A stretch of DNA of 16,317 nucleotides from positions 1 through 16,317 of the forward strand of contig JAEZKJ010000139.1 in the NCBI GenBank assembly GCA_023415545.1, written 5' to 3'. Of the stretch, positions 6,793 to 14,861 are shown piece after piece. How positions within the stretch are numbered: the stretch's first letter is position 1; each line of letters opens with the position of its first letter. The stretch is from Bacteroidota bacterium. Its GTDB lineage: Bacteria > Bacteroidota > Bacteroidia > Bacteroidales > Bacteroidaceae. A program made the position numbers and the translations under genes. The notes under the pieces were generated by a model. The model searched no databases. It worked only from the letters and a program-made list of their open reading frames with translations, and was not told the origin of the DNA.

Positions 6793-8592
6793 TTAATCTT
6801 CTGAAAAATCTACCAACACCTGTCTATACGAATTGAATATCTTCGATTTTGATACAAATCCTTTGTACTTACCAGCCTCATCTAAAACAGGAAGATTCCA
6901 TGCTTTTGTATCATCAAACTTCTTCATAACCTCTTCCATAGAGTCTTTAACACTGATTCTCGCTGGAGGGGAAGTCATAAATTTATCAACAGTAAATCGA
7001 TGATAAAGTTCCTGACGGAACATAATATTACGTATATCATCAAGGAATACTATTCCTAAAAGCTCATTATTTATGTCAACAACAGGGAAAATATTTCTTT
7101 TTGCTTTCGAAATAACCTTTACCATTGCACCAAGGTCCATATCAGGCGAAACTTTATCAAAATCAGTTTCTATAACCGAACTTATATTCATAAGTGTCAG
7201 TACTGCTTTATCTTTATGATGAGTTAACAACTCTCCTTTTTTTGCCAAACGCATGGAGTAGATACTATGTGGTTCAAAAACCATAATAGTTAGATATGCA
7301 CTAACAGAGACCATCATAAGTGGTAAGAACAGATCATAACCACCGGTAAGTTCAGCTATTAGGAATATACCAGTTAAAGGAGCATGCATAACACCCGACA
7401 TAACACCGGCCATACCTAGAAGAGCAAAATTCTTTTCCGGAATGAAAGGACCTATATGAAATTCATTGCAAAAATGTGAGAATACAAAACCTGTGATGCA
7501 TCCTAAGAAAAGAGATGGTGCAAAAATACCACCACAACCACCACCACCATTTGTAGCACTAGAAGCAAAGACCTTGAATAGAACAATCATTGCCAAATAT
7601 ACTAGCAACAGATTATCAATACCATAAAATATTGATTTATCCATAACCTTATCCCAATCTCCATTGGTTGTTCCATTTAACAACAGCTCAATAGTATCGT
7701 AACCTTCACCAAATAAAGGTGGGAAGAGGAAGATAAGAAGGCTAAGCATCAATCCACCTATCACAAGTTTTACATATGGGCTATCAAAACGACGGAACAC
7801 ATTCTCAATCGAATTCATAGTCCTTGTGAAATATAGAGAAAGAAGTCCACAAAGAATACCTAAAACAATTACCGATGGTATTCTCTCCATAAGGAAAGGC
7901 TGGTCCAAGTGAAACTTAAACATCGCCTCAGGTCCTGTAAGTATATATGATACTGTAGCAGCAGTTACACAAGATACTAAAAGAGGTAAAAGAGAGGCCA
8001 TTGTTAAGTCAATCATTAACACCTCCAAAGTAAATACAAGTCCCGCAATAGGAGCCTTGAATATACCGGCAATAGCTCCGGCAGCACCACAACCAACAAG
8101 AAGCATTAATATTTTATGATCCAATCGGAAAACACTACCAAGATTAGAACCTATAGCCGATCCAGTTAGAACTATAGGTGCCTCGGCTCCTACCGAACCA
8201 CCAAACCCAATGGTGATAGCACTAGCTAATACCGATGACCATGTATTATGACGTTTTATTCTACTCTGCTTTCGTGATATGGCATAAAGAATTTTGGTTA
8301 CACCATGGCCAATATCATCCTTTACCACTTTCCGTATGAAAAGACCGGTTAAGAAAATACCTATTACAGGGTAAACCAAATATAACCAGTTTACTCCTGT
8401 TGAATCAAAATTCTCAGTAAGGAATTCTTTTATCCATTCAACCAAGAATTTTAATGCCCATGCAGCCAAGGCAGTAAATATACCAACCAAGAAGCTCAAT
8501 ATTAAAACAAAGTGCTTCTCTTTTAAATTCTTCTCGCGCCAAAGTGCGAAACGTTGTATCAAACTCTTCTTTTCCTCTAATGTTCCGTCCAT
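6793..8592 (-). CDS. ClC-family chloride channel/antiporter with C-terminal CBS pair
   Basis: This 599-aa inner-membrane protein conducts chloride or exchanges it for protons. The ClC signatures are in order: G-H-G-V-T-K (95-100, at the GSGIP selectivity position), G-G-S-V-G-A-E-A-P (131-139) with gating Glu137, A-P-I-A-G-L-V-F-T-L-E (180-190), G-G-I-F-A-P (354-359), and Tyr419 in G-G-Y-D-L-F-L-P, matching the inner-gate tyrosine. Two CBS domains follow (about 469-525 and 537-592), usually nucleotide-binding regulators. Val191 stands where E. coli ClC-ec1 has its proton-path Glu203, as in ClC channels, so strict Cl-/H+ exchange is uncertain. The ATG is preceded by a good Shine-Dalgarno sequence. 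It lies between tsaC and fmt in a tight operon with no obvious functional link to either. Confidence 0.94.
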   Translation of the reverse strand: MDGTLEEKKSLIQRFALWREKNLKEKHFVLILSFLVGIFTALAAWALKFLVEWIKEFLTENFDSTGVNWLYLVYPVIGIFLTGLFIRKVVKDDIGHGVTKILYAISRKQSRIKRHNTWSSVLASAITIGFGGSVGAEAPIVLTGSAIGSNLGSVFRLDHKILMLLVGCGAAGAIAGIFKAPIAGLVFTLEVLMIDLTMASLLPLLVSCVTAATVSYILTGPEAMFKFHLDQPFLMERIPSVIVLGILCGLLSLYFTRTMNSIENVFRRFDSPYVKLVIGGLMLSLLIFLFPPLFGEGYDTIELLLNGTTNGDWDKVMDKSIFYGIDNLLLVYLAMIVLFKVFASSATNGGGGCGGIFAPSLFLGCITGFVFSHFCNEFHIGPFIPEKNFALLGMAGVMSGVMHAPLTGIFLIAELTGGYDLFLPLMMVSVSAYLTIMVFEPHSIYSMRLAKKGELLTHHKDKAVLTLMNISSVIETDFDKVSPDMDLGAMVKVISKAKRNIFPVVDINNELLGIVFLDDIRNIMFRQELYHRFTVDKFMTSPPARISVKDSMEEVMKKFDDTKAWNLPVLDEAGKYKGFVSKSKIFNSYRQVLVDFSED

Positions 8593-8597
8593 TAATT

Positions 8598-8603
8598 CTC
8601 CTT
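8598..8603 (-). promoter_or_regulatory. Shine-Dalgarno sequence for the ClC gene
   Basis: The minus strand reads AAGGAG, 5 nt before the ClC ATG and overlapping the tsaC stop codon. Strong Shine-Dalgarno sites are uncommon in Bacteroidota, and most other genes here lack one. It supports this start and suggests coupled translation with tsaC. Confidence 0.6.
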
Positions 8604-9177
8604 ATTCTCTAATGACCTTAATTTGGCCTTGATTACCTAATTTAATTATGCTTGAAGGTTTTGGTTTCGACATATCATCCTGTCGGTAGTTTACTACATA
8701 GTCAACTGCATCAATAATCTCTTTGCTTATCTCACTGAAGTTTGATGCACCCTTTTCTCCACTAATATTTGCAGAAGTAGAGACAATTGCTTTTCTAAAT
8801 CTAAAACATAACTGTTTTGAGAACTCTTCAGATGTAACACGTATCCCAACGCTACCATCCTCAGCAAGAAGATTTTTAGCCAAGTTACGTCCTTTATCAT
8901 AAATTATGGTAAGAGGTTTTGTTGACATCTCAATCAAGTCCCATGCTATTTGTGGAGCATCTTGAGTATAAAAATCTACTTTTACTTGTGAGTCAACTAA
9001 AACCAACATGGCTTTGCTATCTTCACGTCTTTTGATTTCGTATATTCTTTTAACAGCCTCTTCGTTAGTAGCATCACAACCTATTCCCCAAACAGTATCA
9101 GTGGGGTAAAGTATTACCCCTCCTTTTTGCATAACTTCACATGCTTTCTTGATATCTTCTTTAAATAGTTCAGCCAT
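8602..9177 (-). CDS. tsaC: L-threonylcarbamoyladenylate synthase (YrdC/TsaC domain)
   Basis: TsaC makes threonylcarbamoyl-AMP from threonine, bicarbonate and ATP, the first step of t6A37 modification of tRNAs that read ANN codons. The 191-aa protein is a single YrdC domain without the C-terminal Sua5 extension. Visible motifs are Y-P-T-D-T-V-W-G-I-G-C-D-A (24-36), K-R-R-E (49-52, nucleotide site), S-T-S-A-N-I-S-G (133-140) and K-P-S-S-I-I-K-L (173-180). The -7-like box TATTTTTG lies 23 nt before the ATG, and AGGA is 4-7 nt before it. It opens the tsaC-ClC-fmt operon, pairing two tRNA-related enzymes. Partners tsaB, tsaD and tsaE are not in the window. Confidence 0.94.
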   Translation of the reverse strand: MAELFKEDIKKACEVMQKGGVILYPTDTVWGIGCDATNEEAVKRIYEIKRREDSKAMLVLVDSQVKVDFYTQDAPQIAWDLIEMSTKPLTIIYDKGRNLAKNLLAEDGSVGIRVTSEEFSKQLCFRFRKAIVSTSANISGEKGASNFSEISKEIIDAVDYVVNYRQDDMSKPKPSSIIKLGNQGQIKVIRE

Positions 9178-9200
9178 ATCTTCCTTTTATTTTTGAAACA

Positions 9201-9208
9201 CAAAAATA
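9201..9208 (-). promoter_or_regulatory. -7 promoter box of the tsaC-ClC-fmt operon
   Basis: The minus strand reads TATTTTTG, a full TAnnTTTG match, 23 nt before the tsaC ATG in the 97-nt gap after the peptidase gene. No convincing terminator for the peptidase transcript is seen in the same gap, so read-through is possible. Confidence 0.5.
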
Positions 9209-9274
9209 ACAATAATTTTCTAGTTATCTCTATTTTAAATATTTATAGGGTCAACTATATATACAACACAATGA

Positions 9275-11725
9275 TTATAACTGTTTAGGTGAATATATCT
9301 CATTCCACCACAACGGTTTTCCTTTTAACCATTTAGCAAACCAAGCATAGATTGTATTTTGCCACATTAATCTTTTATTATAATCCAAGATATGATGGTC
9401 TTGACCTTCAACTAAAACCATAGCTGTCTCTTTACCAAGAAGTTTTAACGCTGTATACATCTGAATACTCTCTCCAACAGGAACATTGTTATCAACTGCA
9501 CCATGAAGGAAAAGTATAGGAGTATTTATCTTATCAGCATTAAACAAAGGACTTTGGTTTACGTAAAGATCTTTATTTTTCCAAGGATAGCTGTTTGCCA
9601 TAGATACCTCGCTATATGAATATCCCCAATAACCTTCACCCCAATAACTTGTGTGGTCACTGATTCCTGCATGTGATATAGCACAAGCAAAAATATCTGT
9701 TTTAGTCTGCAGATATTGAGTCATAAAACCACCATAAGATGCTCCAATACAACCTATTTTTTTGCCATCAACAAAAGAGTGTTCTTTAACAAACTGTTTT
9801 GTTCCCTCAATAATATCCTCGGCTACACCTTCACCAGCAGTATTGACATGTCGTGAAGAGAACTCTTGTCCAAAACCGGCAGCACCACTTGGCTGAATAA
9901 CGTAAACTACATAACCCAATGCTGCATATGCATGATGAGGATAACGACTCTCGAAGTTACGTGCTGTAGGTGAGCAACCTCCATAATAGTTAACGATCAT
10001 TGGGTAGCTTTTATTTGGATCGAATGATGGTGGCAAATAATATCTTCCATATATTGTATCACCTCGTGAGTTTACAAAGTTCCAATCATGGCACTCTCCT
10101 AACTTGATATTACCAAGTTTCTCTCTGCTTAAATCATCAACTAAAGTACTTTTACCACTCTTACAATCAAATAGATATACTCTATCTGAATTGGATGCAC
10201 TTTGACCAAAGTAAACAGCTTGGTTTGAACTATTTGATATAGAAAATGCTTTAACCAAATCCTCAGCAACAACTAAATTTTCAATTTTCCCTGTTACCGG
10301 CTCCATTCTATATAGACTTATAAAATCTCTATTATCTGCAGTAAAGTAAATCTTTCCATCTTTGTTGCTCCAATACAAACGATTGATGCTAGGATTAAAA
10401 TGTTTTGTTACAGCTCTAACAACCTTTGAATTAAGATCCATTATATAGAACTGATTATCGTATATACTTGGGGTTCTACCTTCAGGTACATTTTTCCCTA
10501 TGCCATTAAATGACTCAGGTGAACCGGTAATTGCTATACTTTTACCATCAGGTGAAAAAGTTGCACCTGATATAAACCCATCATCACTAACTAATGTATC
10601 TACCTTCATGGTTTGTACATCAAGTTTTAAAAGAGAATTAAGTGTAGTAGGTCTTTGAGTGAGTCTGGATTTTGAACACATCAATAGAATATATTTCCCA
10701 TCATTTGATATATCAGTAGCCCAAACATTTTTATATCCAAAAGTAAGAGGTTGCATTACCCCACTATTTAAATCATACTTGTATAGTGAGTTTCTATTTC
10801 TCCAACCTGGTTGACGATCATCTGGTTCAAGAACCTCATATATCTCTTTCTTCTCTTTTGGTCCTTGCTGTTCTATAGAATAAAGAAGATATTTTTCATT
10901 AGGCGATATTTGAAATCTACCTTCAGGAATTGAGTAAGCAAAAATTGTCTCTTTCGCTGTTTGAGGGTTAAAAGCAACAATGTCTCGGCCATTAACACCT
11001 TCTCTCAATGAATAAAAGCTATCGGTAGTTGGCATCCAGTTGATAAAATCGCTGCTTTGAGAAATAATTTTACCAGATGAAAGCTCTTTTACAACAGATA
11101 CTCTCTGCTCTTTACCACCTTCGAAAGTTGTGGCATATGATATGATAACATATTTCCCACTTGGCGATATACTAACAGATGATACTCTTTTGCCATCAAC
11201 AACATCTTTTATAGTGTAAATGCTTTTGTCTCCTGTACTAATAGTTATATCGTTTGTATTTTCAGTATCAAAGCTAACAGATAAATTGTTATCCGAATTC
11301 TTGTTCGAGAGATATTTTATCACAAAAGTATGAGTGCCAGGTTCTAAAGAGATCTCTTTTTTATCACTCTTTTTCCCATCAATATAAAGTCTATAACTTT
11401 TCAATCCATTAATATTGAGGGTACCTTTCACAAAATCAATGTTTTCTATATTAAAAGATATAATACTTATGGATTTATCATATAATGGCTTTGGTATGCT
11501 GTTAATGTCATAATCAACTCCTTTATCAATATTTAAAAGTGAAGTATATGAATCAAGGAGAATATCATCAGAAAAGTTTTTTTGATTGGCACTAACACTA
11601 TCAATCATCATCGGAAGTTTCACCTCAATTGGAGCAGTACATTTGAATTTAGTAATGTCGATCTTCTCTGCGTTTACATTGGTAGCCATCGCTGTGGCAA
11701 AATAGAACAAAAAAATCTTTTTCAT
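9275..11725 (-). CDS. Secreted S9-family (prolyl oligopeptidase/DPP-type) serine peptidase
   Basis: Members of this family cleave short peptides, often after proline or releasing dipeptides. The 816-aa product has a signal peptide (about 1-19, ending N-V-N-A), so it probably acts in the periplasm. Residues 113-139 (Y-I-D-G-K-K ... L-E-P-G-T-H-T-F-V-I-K) look like a PEGA-type beta domain. From about 170 to 540 are PD40-like propeller blades, such as S-I-S-P-S-G-K-Y (185-192) and further F-S-P-D-G-K-S type copies. The C-terminal alpha/beta hydrolase has the nucleophile in G-A-S663-Y-G-G, likely Asp745 (G-A-V-D-N-N) and His777 (G-Q-D-H-H). These complete the triad, so the enzyme should be active. 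It has its own promoter and lies between two operons. The exact specificity (DPP4-like or acyl-peptidase-like) cannot be told from sequence alone. Confidence 0.92.
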   Translation of the reverse strand: MKKIFLFYFATAMATNVNAEKIDITKFKCTAPIEVKLPMMIDSVSANQKNFSDDILLDSYTSLLNIDKGVDYDINSIPKPLYDKSISIISFNIENIDFVKGTLNINGLKSYRLYIDGKKSDKKEISLEPGTHTFVIKYLSNKNSDNNLSVSFDTENTNDITISTGDKSIYTIKDVVDGKRVSSVSISPSGKYVIISYATTFEGGKEQRVSVVKELSSGKIISQSSDFINWMPTTDSFYSLREGVNGRDIVAFNPQTAKETIFAYSIPEGRFQISPNEKYLLYSIEQQGPKEKKEIYEVLEPDDRQPGWRNRNSLYKYDLNSGVMQPLTFGYKNVWATDISNDGKYILLMCSKSRLTQRPTTLNSLLKLDVQTMKVDTLVSDDGFISGATFSPDGKSIAITGSPESFNGIGKNVPEGRTPSIYDNQFYIMDLNSKVVRAVTKHFNPSINRLYWSNKDGKIYFTADNRDFISLYRMEPVTGKIENLVVAEDLVKAFSISNSSNQAVYFGQSASNSDRVYLFDCKSGKSTLVDDLSREKLGNIKLGECHDWNFVNSRGDTIYGRYYLPPSFDPNKSYPMIVNYYGGCSPTARNFESRYPHHAYAALGYVVYVIQPSGAAGFGQEFSSRHVNTAGEGVAEDIIEGTKQFVKEHSFVDGKKIGCIGASYGGFMTQYLQTKTDIFACAISHAGISDHTSYWGEGYWGYSYSEVSMANSYPWKNKDLYVNQSPLFNADKINTPILFLHGAVDNNVPVGESIQMYTALKLLGKETAMVLVEGQDHHILDYNKRLMWQNTIYAWFAKWLKGKPLWWNEIYSPKQL

Positions 11726-11747
11726 AATTACATATATGTTTGTAAAA

Positions 11748-11755
11748 CAAAGTTA
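11748..11755 (-). promoter_or_regulatory. -7 promoter box of the S9 peptidase gene
   Basis: The minus strand reads TAACTTTG, a full TAnnTTTG match, 22 nt before the ATG. ATTG at 11774-11777, 18 nt upstream, may serve as the -33 box. That would place the promoter's upstream half inside the prfC terminator stem. Confidence 0.6.
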
Positions 11756-11763
11756 TAAAAAAG

Positions 11764-11797
11764 AAGAATCTCACAATAGTTTAATTGTGAGATTCTT
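11764..11797 (-). terminator. Intrinsic terminator of the LysE-DUF4924-rfbD-prfC operon
   Basis: On the minus strand a perfect 14-bp stem (AAGAATCTCACAAT paired with ATTGTGAGATTCTT, 6-nt loop) is followed by CTTTTTT. It lies 61 nt after the prfC stop. Stem plus T-run make this the most convincing terminator in the window. Confidence 0.85.
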
Positions 11798-11857
11798 ATA
11801 TAAGCAATATATTAATTTATATATTTCAAACTAAATTTGAAATATAAATAGATATGA

Positions 11858-13426
11858 TTAAAATTCACTTGTGAAATGGAATTTAATATTTTTAAAGTCC
11901 ATTTGTGCCATTTGAAGTACATAACCACTATCGGCAAGAAAAACATCACGTCCTTCTCTATCTTTCGCCATATATTGGAATTTTCTTTTTTTGAACGCTT
12001 CTAACTCATCTTTGTCATCACTCTCTATCCAACAAGCTTTATAAAGACTTAATGGTTCCCATCTACATTTAGCATTATATTCATTTTCAAGGCGATATTG
12101 GATAACCTCGAACTGAAGTTGACCTACTGTACCAATAATTTTACGACCGTTGAATTGATTTACAAAAAGCTGAGCCACACCCTCATCCATAAGTTGGTCA
12201 ATACCTTTTGCCAACTGTTTTTGTTTCATAGGGTCAGCATTCTCAATATACTTAAACATTTCAGGCGAGAAGCTAGGTATACCTTTGAAATGCAACATTT
12301 CACCCTCGGTTAGAGTATCACCTATTTTGAATGTTCCATTATCAGGCAAACCGATAATATCACCTGCCCAAGCCTCATCGACAGTTGTCTTTCTTTGAGC
12401 CATAAACTGAGTTGGTGATGAAAATCGCATGCTCTTACCATGACGTACATGGAAGTATGGAGTATTTCTCTCGAATCGTCCTGAACAAACCTTACAGAAT
12501 GCAATACAAGAACGATGATTTGGGTCAATATTTGCTGTTATCTTAAATACAAATCCAGTGAATTTATTCTCATCAGGATTAATATCACGCTCTACTGCAT
12601 GTGTAGGACGAGGACATGGAGCAATTTCAACGAAACAATCCAACAACTCTTGTACACCGAAATTATTTAGAGCAGAGCCAAAGAATACCGGTGCAAGTTT
12701 ACCCTCAAGGTACTCTTCTTTGTTAAACTCAGGATATACACCCTCAATAAGTTCCAAATCCGAACGTAACTTTTCAGCCAATGGTTTTCCTATTTGGTTG
12801 TCAAGTTCTTCAGTATTTATATCTACCTCAACCTTCTCTGTAACCACCTGTTTTGAAGGTTGGAACAGATTCAAATTGTTTTCATATATGTTGTATACAC
12901 CTTTGAATCGAGCACCTTGGTCAATAGGCCATGAAAGTGGGCGTACTGAAATAGACAATTCTTCTTCCAACTCGTCAAGTAAATCGAATGGGTCTTTACC
13001 CTCACGGTCCATTTTATTTACAAAGATAATAACAGGAGTATTTCTCATCCTGCACACCTCCATTAGTTTTCTTGTCTGAGTTTCCACACCTTTGGCACCA
13101 TCAACAACAATGATAACGCTATCAACAGCCGTCAAGGTACGATATGTATCTTCAGCGAAATCCTGGTGACCAGGAGTATCAAGGATATTTATTTTGTAAT
13201 CATTATAATCGAACTCCATCACAGATGTAGTTACCGAGATACCACGCTGTTTCTCTATATCCATCCAGTCGGATGTAGCTGTTTTTTTTATTTTGTTACT
13301 CTTAACGGCACCTGCAACCTGAATTTGACCACCAAAAAGCAACAGTTTTTCTGTCAATGATGTCTTTCCCGCATCAGGATGCGCAATAATTGCAAAGGTT
13401 CTTCTTCTTTCTATTTCAGGATTCAT
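11858..13426 (-). CDS. prfC: Peptide chain release factor 3
   Basis: RF3 is a GTPase that removes RF1 or RF2 from the ribosome after peptide release. The 522-aa protein has the translational GTPase motifs: G1 A-H-P-D-A-G-K-T (15-22), the switch region around Q-R-G-I-S-V-T (60-66), G3 D-T-P-G-H (83-87) and G4 N-K-M-D (137-140). It is followed by domain 2 and the RF3-specific C-terminal domain, containing I-G-T-V-G-Q-L-Q-F-E-V. R-G-I-S-V-T-T-S-V-M-E-F is characteristic of RF3 rather than EF-G. The length is normal. It is the last gene of a four-gene operon, 4 nt after rfbD, and is followed by a strong terminator. Confidence 0.97.
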   Translation of the reverse strand: MNPEIERRRTFAIIAHPDAGKTSLTEKLLLFGGQIQVAGAVKSNKIKKTATSDWMDIEKQRGISVTTSVMEFDYNDYKINILDTPGHQDFAEDTYRTLTAVDSVIIVVDGAKGVETQTRKLMEVCRMRNTPVIIFVNKMDREGKDPFDLLDELEEELSISVRPLSWPIDQGARFKGVYNIYENNLNLFQPSKQVVTEKVEVDINTEELDNQIGKPLAEKLRSDLELIEGVYPEFNKEEYLEGKLAPVFFGSALNNFGVQELLDCFVEIAPCPRPTHAVERDINPDENKFTGFVFKITANIDPNHRSCIAFCKVCSGRFERNTPYFHVRHGKSMRFSSPTQFMAQRKTTVDEAWAGDIIGLPDNGTFKIGDTLTEGEMLHFKGIPSFSPEMFKYIENADPMKQKQLAKGIDQLMDEGVAQLFVNQFNGRKIIGTVGQLQFEVIQYRLENEYNAKCRWEPLSLYKACWIESDDKDELEAFKKRKFQYMAKDREGRDVFLADSGYVLQMAQMDFKNIKFHFTSEF

Positions 13427-13430
13427 TATT

Positions 13431-14288
13431 CTATTTTGTCAATTCAGTTATACACTTTTTCAAGCTATCCTCCCAATAAGGAATCTCGATATTATAAGTC
13501 TCCTTGATTTTTGTCTTATCAAGTACAGAGTAATGTGGTCTATGAGCTTTGTAAGGATATTCCTCAGTATGTATAGGTTTAACATTACAACTCTGTATTC
13601 CTGCTAAACGGAATATAGCTTTAGAAAAATCATACCATGAGCATACACCTTCATTGGTGAAATGATATATACCAGGAACAATACCCTTATCAATAGCTAC
13701 AAAGATTATCTCAGCAAGATCTTTAGCATATGTAGGAGTACCGATTTGATCGAATACTACTTTCATAACCTCCTTCTCCTTGCCATACTTCATCATGGTC
13801 TTTACAAAGTTGTTCCCAAACTCCGAATATAGCCATGCAGTACGAAAAATCATGCAACGTGAACAAAGTTCCATCGCCTTATTCTCACCAGCAAGTTTTG
13901 TGGCTCCATACACTGAAGCTGGTGAGCACTTTTCATTCTCTTTATATGGAATATGATTTGTCCCATCGAACACATAATCCGTAGATATATGAATAAATGA
14001 AGCGTTGTTTTTTTGTGCAGCTGCAGCTAGATTGCCCACAGCAATATTATTTATTTTATCACACAACTCCTTCTCATCTTCTGCCTTGTCCACTGCAGTA
14101 TAAGCAGCACAGTTTATTATAATGTCAATATTGTGACTTACAACAAAATCAGCAACCATATTCTCATCACATATATCAAGTTCATTGACATCAGTGAAGA
14201 AATAATTATAATTTGAGTTTTTTTGTGATAAGATGTTGATTTCGTTACCTAACTGGCCATTAGCTCCGGTGACAAGTATATTTTTCAT
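13431..14288 (-). CDS. rfbD: dTDP-4-dehydrorhamnose reductase (RmlD)
   Basis: RmlD reduces dTDP-4-dehydro-L-rhamnose to dTDP-L-rhamnose with NAD(P)H, the last step in making the rhamnose donor for surface polysaccharides. The 285-aa protein is a full-length short-chain dehydrogenase-type enzyme: nucleotide-binding V-T-G-A-N-G-Q-L-G (6-14), N-C-A-A-Y-T-A-V-D-K-A-E (59-70), S-T-D-Y-V-F-D-G (102-109) and the catalytic Tyr127-Gly-Ala-Thr-Lys131. The other genes of the pathway (rfbA, rfbB, rfbC) are absent from the window, so this is an isolated copy. It is co-transcribed with prfC (4-nt gap) and DUF4924 (10-nt gap). The fold is certain; a related RmlD-like reductase acting on another nucleotide sugar is less likely. 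Confidence 0.92.
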   Translation of the reverse strand: MKNILVTGANGQLGNEINILSQKNSNYNYFFTDVNELDICDENMVADFVVSHNIDIIINCAAYTAVDKAEDEKELCDKINNIAVGNLAAAAQKNNASFIHISTDYVFDGTNHIPYKENEKCSPASVYGATKLAGENKAMELCSRCMIFRTAWLYSEFGNNFVKTMMKYGKEKEVMKVVFDQIGTPTYAKDLAEIIFVAIDKGIVPGIYHFTNEGVCSWYDFSKAIFRLAGIQSCNVKPIHTEEYPYKAHRPHYSVLDKTKIKETYNIEIPYWEDSLKKCITELTK

Positions 14289-14298
14289 TATCTAAGAA

Positions 14299-14841
14299 TT
14301 AAATTTCTAACTCTCCTTTTTTATCTTCAATGTAATATTTTGCCAGCATACTTAAAAAAGAAGATATTGTATTTTGAGCTTTAGCTGTCTCCTCACCAAT
14401 CTCTTTTCCTTGAAGTTTAAGAAGTAATATTCCATATAAAGCGTCAAAACAGGTCTCTATTTCTGGCTCATCTTTATCTGCACCTTTTGCACGCAGTTCT
14501 ACAATATAAGGTAGGGCATTATAATACGCAGCACTATAATATGGAAATTTAGGTGAACTTAATAGTCTAAGGTGAAGGTCTGTCAGCCAAGTTATTATAT
14601 TCTTGTTTATCTGCAGATGTCCCTTATGCATAACACCCTCTTCTCTCATCATATTTATCAAATCCTCATACCATTGCAGGACCTCTTTTCTTTGTGGTTC
14701 TTCTAAATTGTACTTCTGTACAACATTTTTATCTATTTCCTCAATATCAAAGTTATTCGCACGAATCAGGTCTTCAACTTGCCACATATAAATTAAATAT
14801 TCGGCAATATTCTTCTCTTTTAATATTCTAGAAATAAACAT
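14299..14841 (-). CDS. DUF4924 family protein, function unknown
   Basis: The 180-aa protein begins M-F-I-S-R-I-L-K-E-K-N-I-A-E-Y-L-I-Y-M-W-Q, which I recognise as the start of the Bacteroidetes-restricted DUF4924 family. It appears all-alpha: long amphipathic segments rich in Glu, Lys and Leu, with no signal peptide and no membrane helix, so it is probably cytoplasmic. Conserved-looking features are the Y-M-W-Q-V-E-D-L-I-R-A-N stretch (18-29) and H-K-G-H-L-Q (72-77). No catalytic motif is recognised. It is 10 nt before rfbD and 20 nt after the LysE-type gene, so it is co-transcribed with a transporter, a sugar reductase and RF3. These do not point to a single role. Confidence 0.8.
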   Translation of the reverse strand: MFISRILKEKNIAEYLIYMWQVEDLIRANNFDIEEIDKNVVQKYNLEEPQRKEVLQWYEDLINMMREEGVMHKGHLQINKNIITWLTDLHLRLLSSPKFPYYSAAYYNALPYIVELRAKGADKDEPEIETCFDALYGILLLKLQGKEIGEETAKAQNTISSFLSMLAKYYIEDKKGELEI

Positions 14842-14861
14842 GGCTTATATTGTTATTAAGT

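Noticed and set aside
9178..9274. Terminator between the S9 peptidase gene and tsaC
   Set aside because: Only a 5-6 bp A/T-rich inverted match with a long loop was found, and no T-run follows a stable stem.
12322..12528. 68-codon minus-strand frame overlapping prfC in another frame
   Set aside because: prfC is intact across this stretch, so it is not evidence of a frameshift. The product is not meaningful.
12558..13079. 173-codon open frame on the plus strand inside prfC
   Set aside because: It lies wholly antisense to the strongly conserved GTPase region of RF3, has a Ser/Thr-rich low-complexity product, and has no promoter box. It is a reading-frame shadow.
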